A DNA stretch of 64,000 nt from G965215225 sp965215225 (GCA_965215225.1 OZ244039.1:1054001-1118000), one strand, 5' to 3'. Counted from the stretch's first letter, positions 1 through 8,847 are shown. The notes: generated from the letters alone by a model not told the origin. Numbers and translations are program-made.

Positions 1-1154
1 TTATAGGTCAGCTGGAAGAGGCAGGAGGTCAGGAATACATTTCTGAACTGGCTGAGACAGCGGTTACCGGCACTGATATTAATACCTATGGCGAGCTGAT
101 TCGCGATAGATCACTTAGACGTGAGCTACTGAGCACAGCCCAGAAGATTGTTAAGACAGTCCATGATAAGCAGGGATTGGATGCCAGTGATCTCTTGGAT
201 AAAGCAGAGAGCTATATATTTCATCTTACCGATGATCAAAATATTATTCACGATATTCGTCCAGTGGGCTCTCTCGTTGGTTTGGTATTGGAAAAGATTG
301 ACTATTACTATCGTCATAGTGATGAGCTTATTGGTCAAACTTCTGGCTTTGATGAGTTGGATGAGAAAACAGCTGGCTTACAATCGGCAAATCTTATTGT
401 TGTGGCTGGCAGACCTTCGATGGGGAAAACCAGTTTTGCCTTGAACCTTACCGCCGCCGCTTCGGTGATAGACAAGAACAAGGCAACGGTATTCTTTAGT
501 ATGGAGATGGAAGCGGAGCAAATTCTTATGCGTCTTGTTGCTATGCTGGGCAAAGCGCATTTTGGTAAGGTTCGCACTGGCAAACTGACTGAGAGAGATT
601 GGCTTAAGATTCGTCAAGGCACTGCTATGCTGCGCGATGCCCCTATCTATTTAGATGACTCAAGTAGCTTAACTCCTATGGAAATAAGGGCTAGGTTAAG
701 ACGGGTGAAGAGACGCCTGCCCCAAGGGATGGAATTAGGTTTGGTGGTGGTGGATTATATTCAGTTGATGCATCTGGTGCAGACCAATGAGAATCGGGTA
801 ACCGAGATATCGGAGATATCCCGCTCCCTTAAAGCAATCGCTAAGGAGTTCAATGTTCCTTTGGTTGCGCTCTCTCAGCTTAATCGCGCCTTGGAATCTC
901 GCCCCAACAAGCGACCTCTGATGGCGGATCTGCGCGAATCCGGTGCTATTGAACAGGATGCAGACCTGCTCCTTTTGATTTATCGCGATGAGGTTTATGA
1001 TCCGGAGTCTCCTGATAGGGGGATAGCTGAGATTATTATTGCCAAACAGCGAAATGGCCCCACTGGCACCATAAGGCTTGCTTTTGATGCTACCCGCACC
1101 TGCTTTGCTAGTTTGGAACGGACTAGCTATGACGATATCTCTGCTAATTTGTGA
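1..1154 (+). CDS. dnaB: Replicative DNA helicase DnaB (5' end outside window)
   Basis: This is the hexameric helicase that unwinds DNA at the replication fork. The frame is open from base 3 with no start needed, so the gene begins upstream of the window; 383 residues are visible. They contain the end of the N-terminal helical domain (ELIRDRSLRRELL), the linker, and the RecA-like motor with Walker A GRPSMGKTS, Walker B LVVVDYIQLM and the QLNRALESR and DLRESGAIEQDAD segments typical of DnaB. The stop TGA overlaps the GTG start of alr by four bases, so the two are probably translationally coupled. dnaB next to alr is a known proteobacterial arrangement. Identification is firm; only the true start cannot be seen. 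Confidence 0.97.
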   Translation, partial: IGQLEEAGGQEYISELAETAVTGTDINTYGELIRDRSLRRELLSTAQKIVKTVHDKQGLDASDLLDKAESYIFHLTDDQNIIHDIRPVGSLVGLVLEKIDYYYRHSDELIGQTSGFDELDEKTAGLQSANLIVVAGRPSMGKTSFALNLTAAASVIDKNKATVFFSMEMEAEQILMRLVAMLGKAHFGKVRTGKLTERDWLKIRQGTAMLRDAPIYLDDSSSLTPMEIRARLRRVKRRLPQGMELGLVVVDYIQLMHLVQTNENRVTEISEISRSLKAIAKEFNVPLVALSQLNRALESRPNKRPLMADLRESGAIEQDADLLLLIYRDEVYDPESPDRGIAEIIIAKQRNGPTGTIRLAFDATRTCFASLERTSYDDISANL

Positions 1155-2239
1155 TATGGGCTAATCGCCCGACCGAGGCGCAGATCAATCTAAGTAGCTT
1201 GAGGCATAACTTAGAGCTTGCTCGTTCGCTAAGTTCTGGCAAGCTGATTGCGGTTATAAAGGCAAACGCCTATGGTCACGGGATAAAAGAAGTAGCCCAG
1301 GCCCTTGGCGATGCAGATGCCTTGGCGGTAGCGACCCTAGAAGAGGCTATCTTGCTTCGCTCGGTGATTAGAGCAAAAGATATTCTTGTCCTACAGGGTT
1401 TCTATCATTCATCCGAGCTGAGCGAACTTGTTGCCCATAGACTTATAGCAGTTGTTCATAGCCCCGAACAATTGGCTATGCTGGGGGCAAGCCAGTTGCC
1501 GCTTAGATTAATATTGGAATACAACAGCGGAATGAATCGCTTAGGCCTAACCAAAGCACAATTACATAGCGCCATTGATGACTTCAAGAATCGCCCCTGG
1601 CAGCTGGTCTTTGTGATGACTCATTTTCATAGTGCCAATCAACCGGATACCACCCCCAGCTTGAAACAGCTTGACGATTTTAATTCTGCCTTAAGAGGAT
1701 TTGAGCTGCCCCGTTCTCTTTGTAATTCGGCAGCGCTCATTAATTTACCTTCGGCGCTTAGCGACTATGACAGACCTGGCTTGATGCTCTATGGTGCATC
1801 ACCTCTTGATGAGAGGTCGGCTAGGACTATTGGATTGAAACCAGTGATGACTCTAAAATCTCGTTTAATTGCCATTCATCAGCTTAAGGCTGGCGACAGG
1901 GTTGGCTATGAGGGAACCTGGTCGGCTTCAAGTGATTGTCGGGTGGGGACTGTTCCCCTAGGCTATGGGGATGGCTATCCGCGCTTAGGCCTCGTCGGTG
2001 ATGGAGTCCCTGTATTGGTTAATGGGTATAGGTGTTCTCTAAGCGGAAGGGTTTCAATGGATCTGCTTTCAGTTGATCTTAGCCATTGCCCCAGTGCTCA
2101 GGTAGGTGATGAGGTGATCTTATGGGGGGAGGGGATGAGAGCCTTGCCAGTCGAGGAGGTAGCAGCTGCAACCAATCGCATAGCCTATGATTTACTGGCA
2201 GGTCTCACCGCCCGACTGAGGAGATCTTATATCGAGTGA
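1151..2239 (+). CDS. alr: Alanine racemase
   Basis: This PLP enzyme interconverts L- and D-alanine and supplies D-Ala for peptidoglycan. The 362 residues are a normal length. The PLP-binding lysine is K37 in the motif AVIKANAYGHG; the C-terminal beta domain carries the VGYEGTW segment, whose tyrosine corresponds to the second catalytic base of the family, and PLGYGDGYPR. The GTG start at 1151 overlaps the dnaB stop; an ATG at 1156 lies in another frame, so GTG is the only start that keeps the conserved N-terminus. D-Ala use links it functionally to dacA further along the window, though the two genes are not in one operon. Confidence 0.96.
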   Translation: MIWANRPTEAQINLSSLRHNLELARSLSSGKLIAVIKANAYGHGIKEVAQALGDADALAVATLEEAILLRSVIRAKDILVLQGFYHSSELSELVAHRLIAVVHSPEQLAMLGASQLPLRLILEYNSGMNRLGLTKAQLHSAIDDFKNRPWQLVFVMTHFHSANQPDTTPSLKQLDDFNSALRGFELPRSLCNSAALINLPSALSDYDRPGLMLYGASPLDERSARTIGLKPVMTLKSRLIAIHQLKAGDRVGYEGTWSASSDCRVGTVPLGYGDGYPRLGLVGDGVPVLVNGYRCSLSGRVSMDLLSVDLSHCPSAQVGDEVILWGEGMRALPVEEVAAATNRIAYDLLAGLTARLRRSYIE

Positions 2240-2252
2240 ATCTTGAAATATG

Positions 2253-2295
2253 AGCCCCAATGCGAAAACTGGCTAGGGCTTCATAGACTGTTTTA
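2253..2295. terminator. Weak hairpin between convergent alr and tpx
   Basis: AGCCC at 2253-2257 can pair with GGGCT at 2276-2280 across an 18-base loop, followed by a short T run at 2291-2294. It lies between the convergent genes alr and tpx, where a terminator is expected. The stem is short and the loop long, so this is only a candidate. Confidence 0.22.
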
Positions 2296-2314
2296 AAAAT
2301 AGCTGACGACTATT

Positions 2315-2812
2315 CTAATTTGTTAGCACTTTAAGAGCGGCTCTGTAGTCTGGCTCATGGGTGATTTCTGGCACCAACTGAGTATAGAGGATTCGGCGTT
2401 CCTTATCAGCGATAATAATTGCCCGCGCACACAGCTTCTCTAGTGGGCCTTCTATCATCTCCACCCCATAGTCTTTAGGGAAGGAGGATCTAAAGGCAGA
2501 CAGGGTCACCACGCGCGCCAGTCCCTCAGCGGCACAAAAGCGTGATTGGGCGAAGGGTAGGTCAGCGGATATGCAAAGGACAGTTACATCCTTGAGCCGG
2601 CTGAGTTCCTCATTGAAAGCGCGCACCGAGGCTGCGCAAGTATTGGTATCTATGCTGGGAAAGATATTTAATAGCAGAAAAGGAGTAGTGAAATTTGCTA
2701 AGGACACTTCCTGTAGATGCCCAGTCAGGAGCTTAAAGTCAGGTAAGATGTCATAACTACCCGGCAAAGGACCGCAGGTGTTAACTGATTGTCCCTTAAG
2801 AGTTACTTTCAT
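2315..2812 (-). CDS. tpx: Thiol peroxidase (Tpx, atypical 2-Cys peroxiredoxin)
   Basis: Tpx reduces lipid and hydrogen peroxides in the periplasm or cytosol using thioredoxin. From the ATG at 2812 the protein has 165 residues, close to the family's usual 165-170. The peroxidatic cysteine is C59 in SIDTNTCAAS and the resolving cysteine is C93 in SRFCAAEGL, matching the spacing of the E. coli pair 61/95. I chose 2812 because AAGGAAG lies six bases upstream of that ATG and the protein then begins in register with the family (MKVTLKG); a longer frame to 2842 adds ten residues without support. The start lies inside the last codons of trpG, so the two minus-strand genes overlap by 17 bases and are probably co-transcribed. 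Confidence 0.93.
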   Translation of the reverse strand: MKVTLKGQSVNTCGPLPGSYDILPDFKLLTGHLQEVSLANFTTPFLLLNIFPSIDTNTCAASVRAFNEELSRLKDVTVLCISADLPFAQSRFCAAEGLARVVTLSAFRSSFPKDYGVEMIEGPLEKLCARAIIIADKERRILYTQLVPEITHEPDYRAALKVLTN

Positions 2813-3419
2813 AATGTTCTTCCTTGTTAATATATAAATCAATAAAGTTCTTGAGGAGCTGTTTTCCTTCGGCAGTTAGAATGGATTCTGGGTGAAACTG
2901 GACTCCTTCGATAGGTAAATCTTTGTGCTTTATTGCCATGATTTCTGATTCTTCCTTAGTGTCATCTTCTACCCAAGCGGTGACTGTGAAACACTCTGGT
3001 AGGCTGGTGGCTTCCGCTACTAAGGAGTGGTAGCGAGCAGCAAGAAAAGGATTGGGAATATTGGTGAAGAGATGGCTAAGATCATGATAGACCTCTGCTG
3101 TTTTGCCATGCATAACCTCTTTGGCGCGAACTATCCGACCCCCATAGGCCTGAGCAATAGATTGCATTCCTAAGCAAACACCTAAGATAGGAATCGGCGT
3201 ATCCTGGTCAGCAAGGGTCTTAGCGACTTCCATTGAGATGCCTGCTTCATTTGGAGTGCAGGGGCCGGGTGAAAGAATAACTGCTTGAGGTTTGAGCTTA
3301 TAAATGTCGCTAGCGGATAGTTCATCATTACGATAAACCTGCGATTCCATCCCCAGCTCGCCCAGGTATTGAACCAAATTATAAGTAAATGAATCATAGT
3401 TATCTATTACTACTAACAT
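2796..3419 (-). CDS. trpG: Anthranilate / aminodeoxychorismate synthase glutamine amidotransferase
   Basis: This class I glutamine amidotransferase provides ammonia for anthranilate synthase (TrpE) or aminodeoxychorismate synthase (PabB). The 207-residue protein begins VVIDNYDSFTYNLVQYLG, has the oxyanion and nucleophile segments SPGPCTP and GVCLGMQ (C82), and the C-terminal FHPES containing the catalytic His and Glu. No trpE, pabB, trpD or trpC is adjacent, so the sequence alone cannot say whether it serves tryptophan, folate or both; such isolated copies are often amphibolic. It is followed without a gap by tpx. Upstream is a 200-base divergent intergenic region shared with the isomerase gene. 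Confidence 0.92.
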   Translation of the reverse strand: MLVVIDNYDSFTYNLVQYLGELGMESQVYRNDELSASDIYKLKPQAVILSPGPCTPNEAGISMEVAKTLADQDTPIPILGVCLGMQSIAQAYGGRIVRAKEVMHGKTAEVYHDLSHLFTNIPNPFLAARYHSLVAEATSLPECFTVTAWVEDDTKEESEIMAIKHKDLPIEGVQFHPESILTAEGKQLLKNFIDLYINKEEHYESNS

Positions 3420-3558
3420 AGGCGCTATTATATCCTTAATTCTAAGCTTAGGGAGAAAAAGGGAGCAGCCAGATTGGGGTTTTCCATCTCTTGCCCTAGT
3501 TCTTAATTGGCGTAAAAAGTAGCAATCAACCGTTTGTTGTTATAAAATAGACCCTATT

Positions 3559-3574
3559 GCTTGAATAATCAAGC
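3559..3574. promoter_or_regulatory. Perfect 6-bp inverted repeat upstream of the isomerase gene
   Basis: GCTTGA-ATAA-TCAAGC is a perfect palindrome 50 bases before the isomerase start and just after an AT-rich TATAAAAT at 3541-3548 that could serve as a -10 box. It could be an operator or a leader hairpin; no regulator is known for it. It is followed by a purine-rich stretch with a tandem AGAAAGAGAT motif and an AAGGAG at 3605-3610. Confidence 0.3.
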
Positions 3575-3623
3575 TGATAAATAGAAAGAGATAGAAAGAG
3601 ATAAAAGGAGATAAACGGAAACA

Positions 3624-4280
3624 ATGAAAAGATCGATCATTAATACTACTATCAAGGATGCAATGGAGTTTCTTGCTCAACATAGTTTTTTATTGCCCCG
3701 CTGGGCATTTTGGTCGCCACAAGACTGGGCAGCCAATTCGTCAGCTGCCAGCTGGATGAGAAAGCATCAGATGGGTTGGGATGTCACTGACTTTGGCTGT
3801 GACCGCTTCGCTGAAAGAGGGGTAGTTGTCTTTTGCATCCGTAATGGTTTGAAGGAGGAAGCAGTTCCCTATGCTGAAAAGGTTCTGATTCTAAATGATA
3901 ACCAAGAGATCCCCCTACATAAGCACTGGGTTAAGAAGGAGGATATCATCAATCGGGGTGGCGCAAGCCTGTTCATTGAATTGTTCCATTCTGACGACAT
4001 GCACGAAAAACGGGACACCGAGGTATATTATCGCATTGATGGGATACTTCATAAGGGTTCTGCGGGCGAGCCCATAAGGCTTGAACCTGGCGATAGTATT
4101 CGGTTGGAAACCGGTATCTATCATCGTTTCTATGCTAAGGGCGGCAGAGTTCTAGTCGGCGAGGTTTCTATGCTGAATGATGATATGGGCGACAACTACT
4201 TCTATGATAAGGAGGTCGGACGTTTTAGTGAGATACAGGAGGATGAACCGGCTGCCTATTCCTTATGGAATGAGCTTTGA
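3624..4280 (+). CDS. D-lyxose ketol-isomerase family cupin
   Basis: The 218-residue protein matches the D-lyxose isomerase type of cupin, which interconverts D-lyxose and D-xylulose (and related D-mannose/D-fructose). The metal site is visible: the paired histidines of IPLHKHWVKKEDI, a downstream glutamate in TEVYYRIDG, and a C-terminal histidine in GIYHRFYA. The N-terminal motif ITTTIKDAMEFLxxHxFxLPxWAFW-like region (residues 6-30) is typical. It stands alone, divergent from trpG and followed by tRNA-Met, with no sugar transporter nearby, so the physiological substrate is open. The start has AGGAG 13 bases upstream, a loose spacing. Family assignment is good, substrate uncertain. Confidence 0.82.
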   Translation: MKRSIINTTIKDAMEFLAQHSFLLPRWAFWSPQDWAANSSAASWMRKHQMGWDVTDFGCDRFAERGVVVFCIRNGLKEEAVPYAEKVLILNDNQEIPLHKHWVKKEDIINRGGASLFIELFHSDDMHEKRDTEVYYRIDGILHKGSAGEPIRLEPGDSIRLETGIYHRFYAKGGRVLVGEVSMLNDDMGDNYFYDKEVGRFSEIQEDEPAAYSLWNEL

Positions 4281-4299
4281 CCTTACAATAAAGCCCGAG

Positions 4300-4373
4300 G
4301 GCTATGTAGCTCAGTCGGTTAGAGCGCAGGATTCATAAACCTGAGGTCGGTGGTTCAATCCCACCCATAGCCA
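4300..4373 (+). tRNA. tRNA-Met (anticodon CAT)
   Basis: A full cloverleaf can be drawn: acceptor GGCTATG pairs with CATAGCC, D arm GCTC/GAGC, T arm GGTGG-TTCAATC-CCACC, discriminator A. The anticodon loop TTCATAA places CAT at 4334-4336. The last pair of the anticodon stem is A-A. CCA is not encoded; the gene runs directly into a T-rich stretch. CAT could also be a tRNA-Ile read after lysidine modification, but the body resembles elongator tRNA-Met. It sits between the isomerase gene and hinT. Confidence 0.93.
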
Positions 4374-4462
4374 TTTTGTTTCTTATCTTCCTAGTATAAG
4401 AACAAAAAAGAGCAGAAAAAATAAGGATAATTAAGGATAATTCAAAAAATAGAGGAACACCT

Positions 4463-4825
4463 ATGACACCAGAAAACCAAGAAGCCCAAGAAGAGCAGCT
4501 GTTTAATAAGATTATTAATCGCCAGCTACCTGCAGATATAGTCTATGAAGACGATAAGGTAGTTGCGTTTAAAGACATTAATCCGGCAGCGCCCGTCCAT
4601 CTTTTAATCGTGCCGCGCAAGCATATTAAAACCATGGATGATATGGAAGAAGGAGACAAGGAACTAATAGGTCATATCCTGTTTGTTGCCACCCGTCTGG
4701 CGCGTGAGAATGGCGTAGCAGAAGGTGGCTATAGACTGATATTTAATTGTCGCGCCGATGCTGGTCAAATTGTCTATCATATTCATCTCCATCTCCTTGG
4801 TGGCAAAAAAATGCCCCACTTTTAA
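4463..4825 (+). CDS. hinT: HIT-family nucleotide-binding hydrolase (HinT-like)
   Basis: HinT-type proteins hydrolyse nucleoside phosphoramidates such as lysyl-AMP adducts. The 120-residue protein has the histidine triad H106-x-H108-x-H110 in YHIHLHLLGG at the C-terminus and the N-terminal HIT features (FxxIINRQLPADIVYEDD, FKDINPAAPVHLLIVPRKH). Length is normal with a somewhat extended, Gln/Glu-rich start. Two AAGGATAATT-type repeats precede it. It is followed by a duplicated junction (see the repeat at 4819-4974) and then comF. Confidence 0.95.
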   Translation: MTPENQEAQEEQLFNKIINRQLPADIVYEDDKVVAFKDINPAAPVHLLIVPRKHIKTMDDMEEGDKELIGHILFVATRLARENGVAEGGYRLIFNCRADAGQIVYHIHLHLLGGKKMPHF

Positions 4826-4974
4826 TTTTCTAGGAGGCTATGTCAATGGCTATGTCGGAAGCTGTGTATAGGGGCTATATCACAAACCATATCAGGGCCT
4901 TTCTAAACCAAATCACTTGCTCAGTCATTTGCTCAGAATCTATGCGCCGCTTTTAATTTTCTAGGAGGCTATGT
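4819..4974 (+). repeat. 25-bp perfect direct repeat at the hinT-comF junction
   Basis: A 25-base sequence covering the last base of a codon, a stop, the AGGAGG ribosome-binding site and ATGT occurs at 4819-4843 and again, identically, at 4950-4974. The first copy ends hinT, the second leads into comF, 131 bases apart. The space between forms a 38-codon ORF that begins in copy one and stops in copy two. Confidence 0.9.
4840..4956 (+). CDS. Possible 38-residue ORF between hinT and comF
   Basis: An ATG at 4840 follows a perfect AGGAGG (4833-4838 region) and opens 38 codons ending at TAA 4954-4956, with predicted start MSMAMSEAVYRGYI and end CSESMRRF. Its start and stop lie in the two copies of the 25-bp direct repeat, so it may merely be a by-product of the duplication. 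I recognise no family. The strong ribosome-binding site makes translation plausible, which could couple hinT to comF, but nothing shows a function. Confidence 0.3.
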   Translation: MSMAMSEAVYRGYITNHIRAFLNQITCSVICSESMRRF

Positions 4975-5669
4975 TCTGGTTCTTTTGGCGACAGAAGGCT
5001 AGTCGCTGTGTCTTTTGCTTGGCAACTAAGGCGGACTATGGTTGTTGTGCTGATTGCCGTGATGATCTAGCGGTGATTGGGCGAGCCTGTCGTTTGTGTG
5101 CCACTCAGCTCAAGGGGGATAAGGAATGGTTGGATCTCTGCGCCTCTTGCTTACAATCGAAGAGAGCCCCTTTGATAGACTATGCTATCAGCATCTATCA
5201 TTATGTTCCCCCTTTGCGTAAGGCGTTACACTATTTGAAATTCAGCCATCAACTCTATTATGCGCCGGTGATGGGAAGATTATGGCTAGAGGCCATGCAA
5301 CGCAAGACCTTGCCCTTTATGCCAGATCTATTGATACCGGTTCCACTCCATACTAAGCGATTACGCCAACGAGGCTTTAACCAGACTACCGAACTAGCCA
5401 AGCCCCTAGCAACTGGCTTAAGCATACCCCTAGTTGAGAACCTCTGTCGGAGGCAGAGGAATACCCAACCACAGCTGAGCTGTGTTCCAGCTGCTCGCCC
5501 TGCCAATGTTAAGAATGCCTTTGTTTTTGATGAGAGACATATTGGCTCTCGCTCGGTTGCCATCTTAGACGATGTTTTAACTACTGGTGCCACTGTCAAT
5601 GAGCTGGCAAGGGTTTTGAAAAAGGCTGGTGCTAGTAAGATAGCTGTCTGGACTCTGCTTCGTTCTTAA
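4971..5669 (+). CDS. comF: ComF/GntX family phosphoribosyltransferase-like protein
   Basis: ComF-family proteins take part in DNA uptake (competence) or in use of external DNA. The 232-residue protein has an N-terminal cysteine cluster for zinc (CVFC, CCADC, CRLC, CASC within residues 13-62) and a C-terminal PRTase fold with the PRPP loop VAILDDVLTTGATVNEL. The helical middle has the family's IPVPLHTKRLRQRGFNQ. Start at ATG 4971 with AGGAGG directly upstream. Together with dprA at 52.3 kb and ssb it fits a DNA-uptake capability, though no pilus genes are in the window. The gene is convergent with ybbP. Confidence 0.9.
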   Translation: MFWFFWRQKASRCVFCLATKADYGCCADCRDDLAVIGRACRLCATQLKGDKEWLDLCASCLQSKRAPLIDYAISIYHYVPPLRKALHYLKFSHQLYYAPVMGRLWLEAMQRKTLPFMPDLLIPVPLHTKRLRQRGFNQTTELAKPLATGLSIPLVENLCRRQRNTQPQLSCVPAARPANVKNAFVFDERHIGSRSVAILDDVLTTGATVNELARVLKKAGASKIAVWTLLRS

Positions 5670-5701
5670 ATCAGCGCGCCAATTAAAAATCAGCCGGATA
5701 A

Positions 5702-8167
5702 TTAAAGATTCGCTCTCAATAGCTGCTGAGGTGGTATTATGACCGCGCTGCGGCTCCAGAAGAAGCCACAAATAGAGGTGAGAGCTGCCCCGCAGACAGG
5801 AGCTAGGATCCACAGATAGGCATGAAAGGAAGGGTCTTGTTCTAGCAGGTATATATAAGTAAAGAAGACGACAGTTTCAGTTCCTACCGCAGCTAGGATG
5901 CCTGCCATGAGACCAAGAAAGCCAAACTCCAACAGATTATGGATTATTGCCTGCTGATTGGTTTCACCTATGAGGCGCAAAGTGGCGGTGGTGATGGCAC
6001 GCGATCTGATGCTTACTTGAACCGTTGCTAAGAATACGGCCAGAGCCGCTACTAGACTGAGTAGGAGGATGAGTTGCATTGCATTGGTTACCAGATTGAA
6101 TATGGCAGTCACCCTCTTGAGTATGATATCTACTGAGATGAGAGATTGAGTAGGAAATCTACGCACCAGTTCGGTCGCAAAATAGTTCTTTGTTTCAGGT
6201 AGATAGAAGCTTGTCATATAGGTGCGAGGGAAGTCTTGGAGGGCATTGGGAGGGAAGAGGACATAGAAATTAGGCTTAAAATCAGCCCAGTTTAATGTTC
6301 GCAGATTCACTACTTTACCATAAAGGGTGCGGCCACCTATAAGAAACTCCAGTTGGTGACCGAGTCTTATATCAAATTCTTCTGCCAGCTCGTCTTCAAC
6401 TGATATGGGTTGAACAGAATCATCTTTTAATGAGCTCTCGTCCCACCAGCTGCCAGCTGCCAGCTGATTATGACTGGGAAGAGACCTGCTCCATCCTAAA
6501 TTAAATTCTCTTTCTGCTTCCGAACTATAGGTGCCAAGCCGTTTGGTTCTTGCTACTAGGGACTCACCATCTACTTTCATCAGCTTGCCCCTCACCATAC
6601 CGGCGAAAGGAACCGCCTCAACTTGATGGCTATGAAAGAAATCTTGCAAAGGAGCAACTTCGCTTGGCGCGATATTAATGAGAAAATTGTTAGGCGTCCC
6701 AGGTGCTACCTGTTGTTGCAAATCCGTGATGAACGAGATGCGCAAGACCAGCAGTATGCCAAGGAGCATTAATGCCATAGTAAATGCAAGTATTTGTAAG
6801 CTATTGAGACGCCAGTTGCGATAAAGAGAAGCCATTGCTATCTTCCAGCTCATTCCCAAGCGAGCAGCATTAAGATAGAGTAGCTTCAATAGACTGTAGC
6901 TAAACAAGCTGATAACTAATAGGATGCCTAATAGCCCCAAGGTCAGACTAAGGGCTACTATCCAGTTGCGACTATAGAGCAGCACTAGTCCTAATAAGCC
7001 AATAAAAACAATTGCCCCTAACAGCCATTCGCGCTGAGTTTGACGGGTCTGAGGCCGAAGCACAGCAATAGGAGCTATTCGTGCCATCTGAATTATGGAG
7101 GGAAGGGCAAAGGCTATCAGACACAATAGCACGCTGAGGCCGCTGAGAAGATAGGCAAACCAATAGGAAGCATTTTCGGCGGCTGGCAGATAGTCTTCTA
7201 GGAGGCTGCCTATGAGTTGATAGACCAGCCAGCCAATAGCACAGCCGCTAAGATAGGCAACAAGAGCAAGAATACCTAGGCGGCGGCAAAGATAACCCAG
7301 CGCTTGCATGGGGGTATAGCCAAGGGTTTTTAGTAGGGCTATGTAGCGGCTATTAACAGTTAGATAAAAGCGAATGGTAAGCACTAGGGCAAAAGCGGCA
7401 AGAATCACACTAAGGGAGCCGCTTAGCATTAAGAAGGACTTTAGCCGACTGAGCATATCAGTAAAGTTCTCATTATCATCGCCTGAGCTGATCAGCTGTT
7501 GATTGGCTTCTAACTGAGGTCCTATTTGGTTGGCGAATTGGTTGACTTCACTTTGTTCGCCTCGCCATAGATAGCTATAGCTGAGCCTACTGCCGGGCAA
7601 TACTAACCTGGTAGCAGCCAGATCCGCCATATTAATCATCGCCCGAGGAGCAAAGGAGAAGAAAGAAGCACTGGGCTCATCAATGAGATAGGCAGAAAAG
7701 CGGAAGCTTGTCTCTCCTGCTACAACCTCCTCACCTAAGGAAACATCGAGCAGATCTGCCAATAGCTCATCCAACCAGATCTCACCCCTTTTCAGTTGCC
7801 CGTCGGTCCTTTCATCCGTTCCTTGTTTGGTGATGATTGCGCCGCGCAAAGGATAGTTAGAAGATATGGCTTTTAGCCTTGCCAGCTGAAAGCGGTCGTT
7901 CTTAGCAGCATAGATCATAGAGCTGGTTGATAAGGTGCGGGCCTGTTCCAGCTGAGAGCTGAATAGGTCTTCAGCCAATGGGGTAGGGCTTCTAAGCCTT
8001 AGATCACCACCGAGGATATCAGCTGAGTAAGAACGAACTCCGCCTGACAACCTTTCTCCTAATAGGGCTGGAGCAGTGATGGCTGCTGTGCTTATGACAA
8101 GAGATAGAAGAAAGACTTGCATCTCACGGGCTCTTAGCTCGCGTCTCAACAATGAGAGCATCTTCAT
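5702..8167 (-). CDS. ybbP: ABC transporter permease, FtsX/MacB-type (YbbP-like)
   Basis: The 821-residue membrane protein has one N-terminal transmembrane segment (about residues 12-36), a large periplasmic region, and two FtsX-type blocks of membrane helices (about residues 240-470 and 700-821), the layout of YbbP. With the ATPase YbbA it forms a type VII (mechanotransmitting) ABC complex; YbbAP is linked to lipid or lipoprotein handling together with the esterase TesA. The start overlaps the ybbA stop by four bases, so they form one operon transcribed away from tesA. No frameshift seen. The exact substrate is unknown. Confidence 0.9.
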   Translation of the reverse strand: MKMLSLLRRELRAREMQVFLLSLVISTAAITAPALLGERLSGGVRSYSADILGGDLRLRSPTPLAEDLFSSQLEQARTLSTSSMIYAAKNDRFQLARLKAISSNYPLRGAIITKQGTDERTDGQLKRGEIWLDELLADLLDVSLGEEVVAGETSFRFSAYLIDEPSASFFSFAPRAMINMADLAATRLVLPGSRLSYSYLWRGEQSEVNQFANQIGPQLEANQQLISSGDDNENFTDMLSRLKSFLMLSGSLSVILAAFALVLTIRFYLTVNSRYIALLKTLGYTPMQALGYLCRRLGILALVAYLSGCAIGWLVYQLIGSLLEDYLPAAENASYWFAYLLSGLSVLLCLIAFALPSIIQMARIAPIAVLRPQTRQTQREWLLGAIVFIGLLGLVLLYSRNWIVALSLTLGLLGILLVISLFSYSLLKLLYLNAARLGMSWKIAMASLYRNWRLNSLQILAFTMALMLLGILLVLRISFITDLQQQVAPGTPNNFLINIAPSEVAPLQDFFHSHQVEAVPFAGMVRGKLMKVDGESLVARTKRLGTYSSEAEREFNLGWSRSLPSHNQLAAGSWWDESSLKDDSVQPISVEDELAEEFDIRLGHQLEFLIGGRTLYGKVVNLRTLNWADFKPNFYVLFPPNALQDFPRTYMTSFYLPETKNYFATELVRRFPTQSLISVDIILKRVTAIFNLVTNAMQLILLLSLVAALAVFLATVQVSIRSRAITTATLRLIGETNQQAIIHNLLEFGFLGLMAGILAAVGTETVVFFTYIYLLEQDPSFHAYLWILAPVCGAALTSICGFFWSRSAVIIPPQQLLRANL

Positions 8168-8847
8168 TGGCGGCTTAGTCTTTTGTTGTGTAGCTCATAG
8201 ACTTGAGAACACCTTTTCGCCAGCTGGATATTATGGGTAACCAAGATAAGAGTGGTTTTGTATTCTTCATTCATTTGGAAGAGTAGCTGAGCGATCATAT
8301 CACCAGTTGTATTATCTAGATTACCACTTGGCTCATCGGCAAAGAGAATCTGAGGGTGGGTTGCAAAGGCGCGCACCAAGCCGACCCGTTGCTGCTCCCC
8401 GCCAGAGAGTTGCGAAGGATAGTGGTTGGCTCGCTCGCCCAAACCGGCTTTTTGCAATTCGGTCATCGCCTTGAGATGGGCTTGTTTATCCCCGCGCATC
8501 TCTAACGGGAGCATGGTATTTTCAAGCGCAGTTAGATGGGGAAGCAGTAGAAAGTCTTGAAAGACAAATGCCAGCTTGGTGGCGCGTAAGATGCTGCGTT
8601 CTTTTTCGCTCAGCCGGGTGATATCTTCACCGTCAATTAAGACATGGCCCCGGTCGGGCAGATCTAGACTGGCAAGAATAGAAAGAAGCGTAGTCTTGCC
8701 GCTACCAGATGCTCCTACTATGGCGACTGTGGCGCCTCTTTCTACTTGAAGACTGAGCTCTTGTAAGATCTGAAGCTCTTCGTCTGTGCCGGGAAGAGAA
8801 AACTTCTTGCTTATATTATTTGCTAGTAAAAGAATAGATTGATCCAT
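8164..8847 (-). CDS. ybbA: ABC transporter ATP-binding protein (YbbA/LolD-like)
   Basis: This 227-residue nucleotide-binding subunit has Walker A GASGSGKTTLL, the signature LSGGEQQRVGLVRAF, Walker B ILFADEPSGNLD and the switch histidine VTHN. It pairs with YbbP encoded immediately downstream and overlapping by four bases. The start ATG at 8847 is preceded on its strand by a second, slightly diverged copy of the same start region (8884-8911), which gives an upstream mini-ORF. Being divergent from tesA is the usual gammaproteobacterial arrangement. Confidence 0.93.
   Translation of the reverse strand: MDQSILLLANNISKKFSLPGTDEELQILQELSLQVERGATVAIVGASGSGKTTLLSILASLDLPDRGHVLIDGEDITRLSEKERSILRATKLAFVFQDFLLLPHLTALENTMLPLEMRGDKQAHLKAMTELQKAGLGERANHYPSQLSGGEQQRVGLVRAFATHPQILFADEPSGNLDNTTGDMIAQLLFQMNEEYKTTLILVTHNIQLAKRCSQVYELHNKRLSRQ

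Noticed and set aside
4840..4956. The 38-codon ORF as a certain gene
   Set aside because: Its start and stop lie within a recent duplication; kept only as a low-confidence feature.
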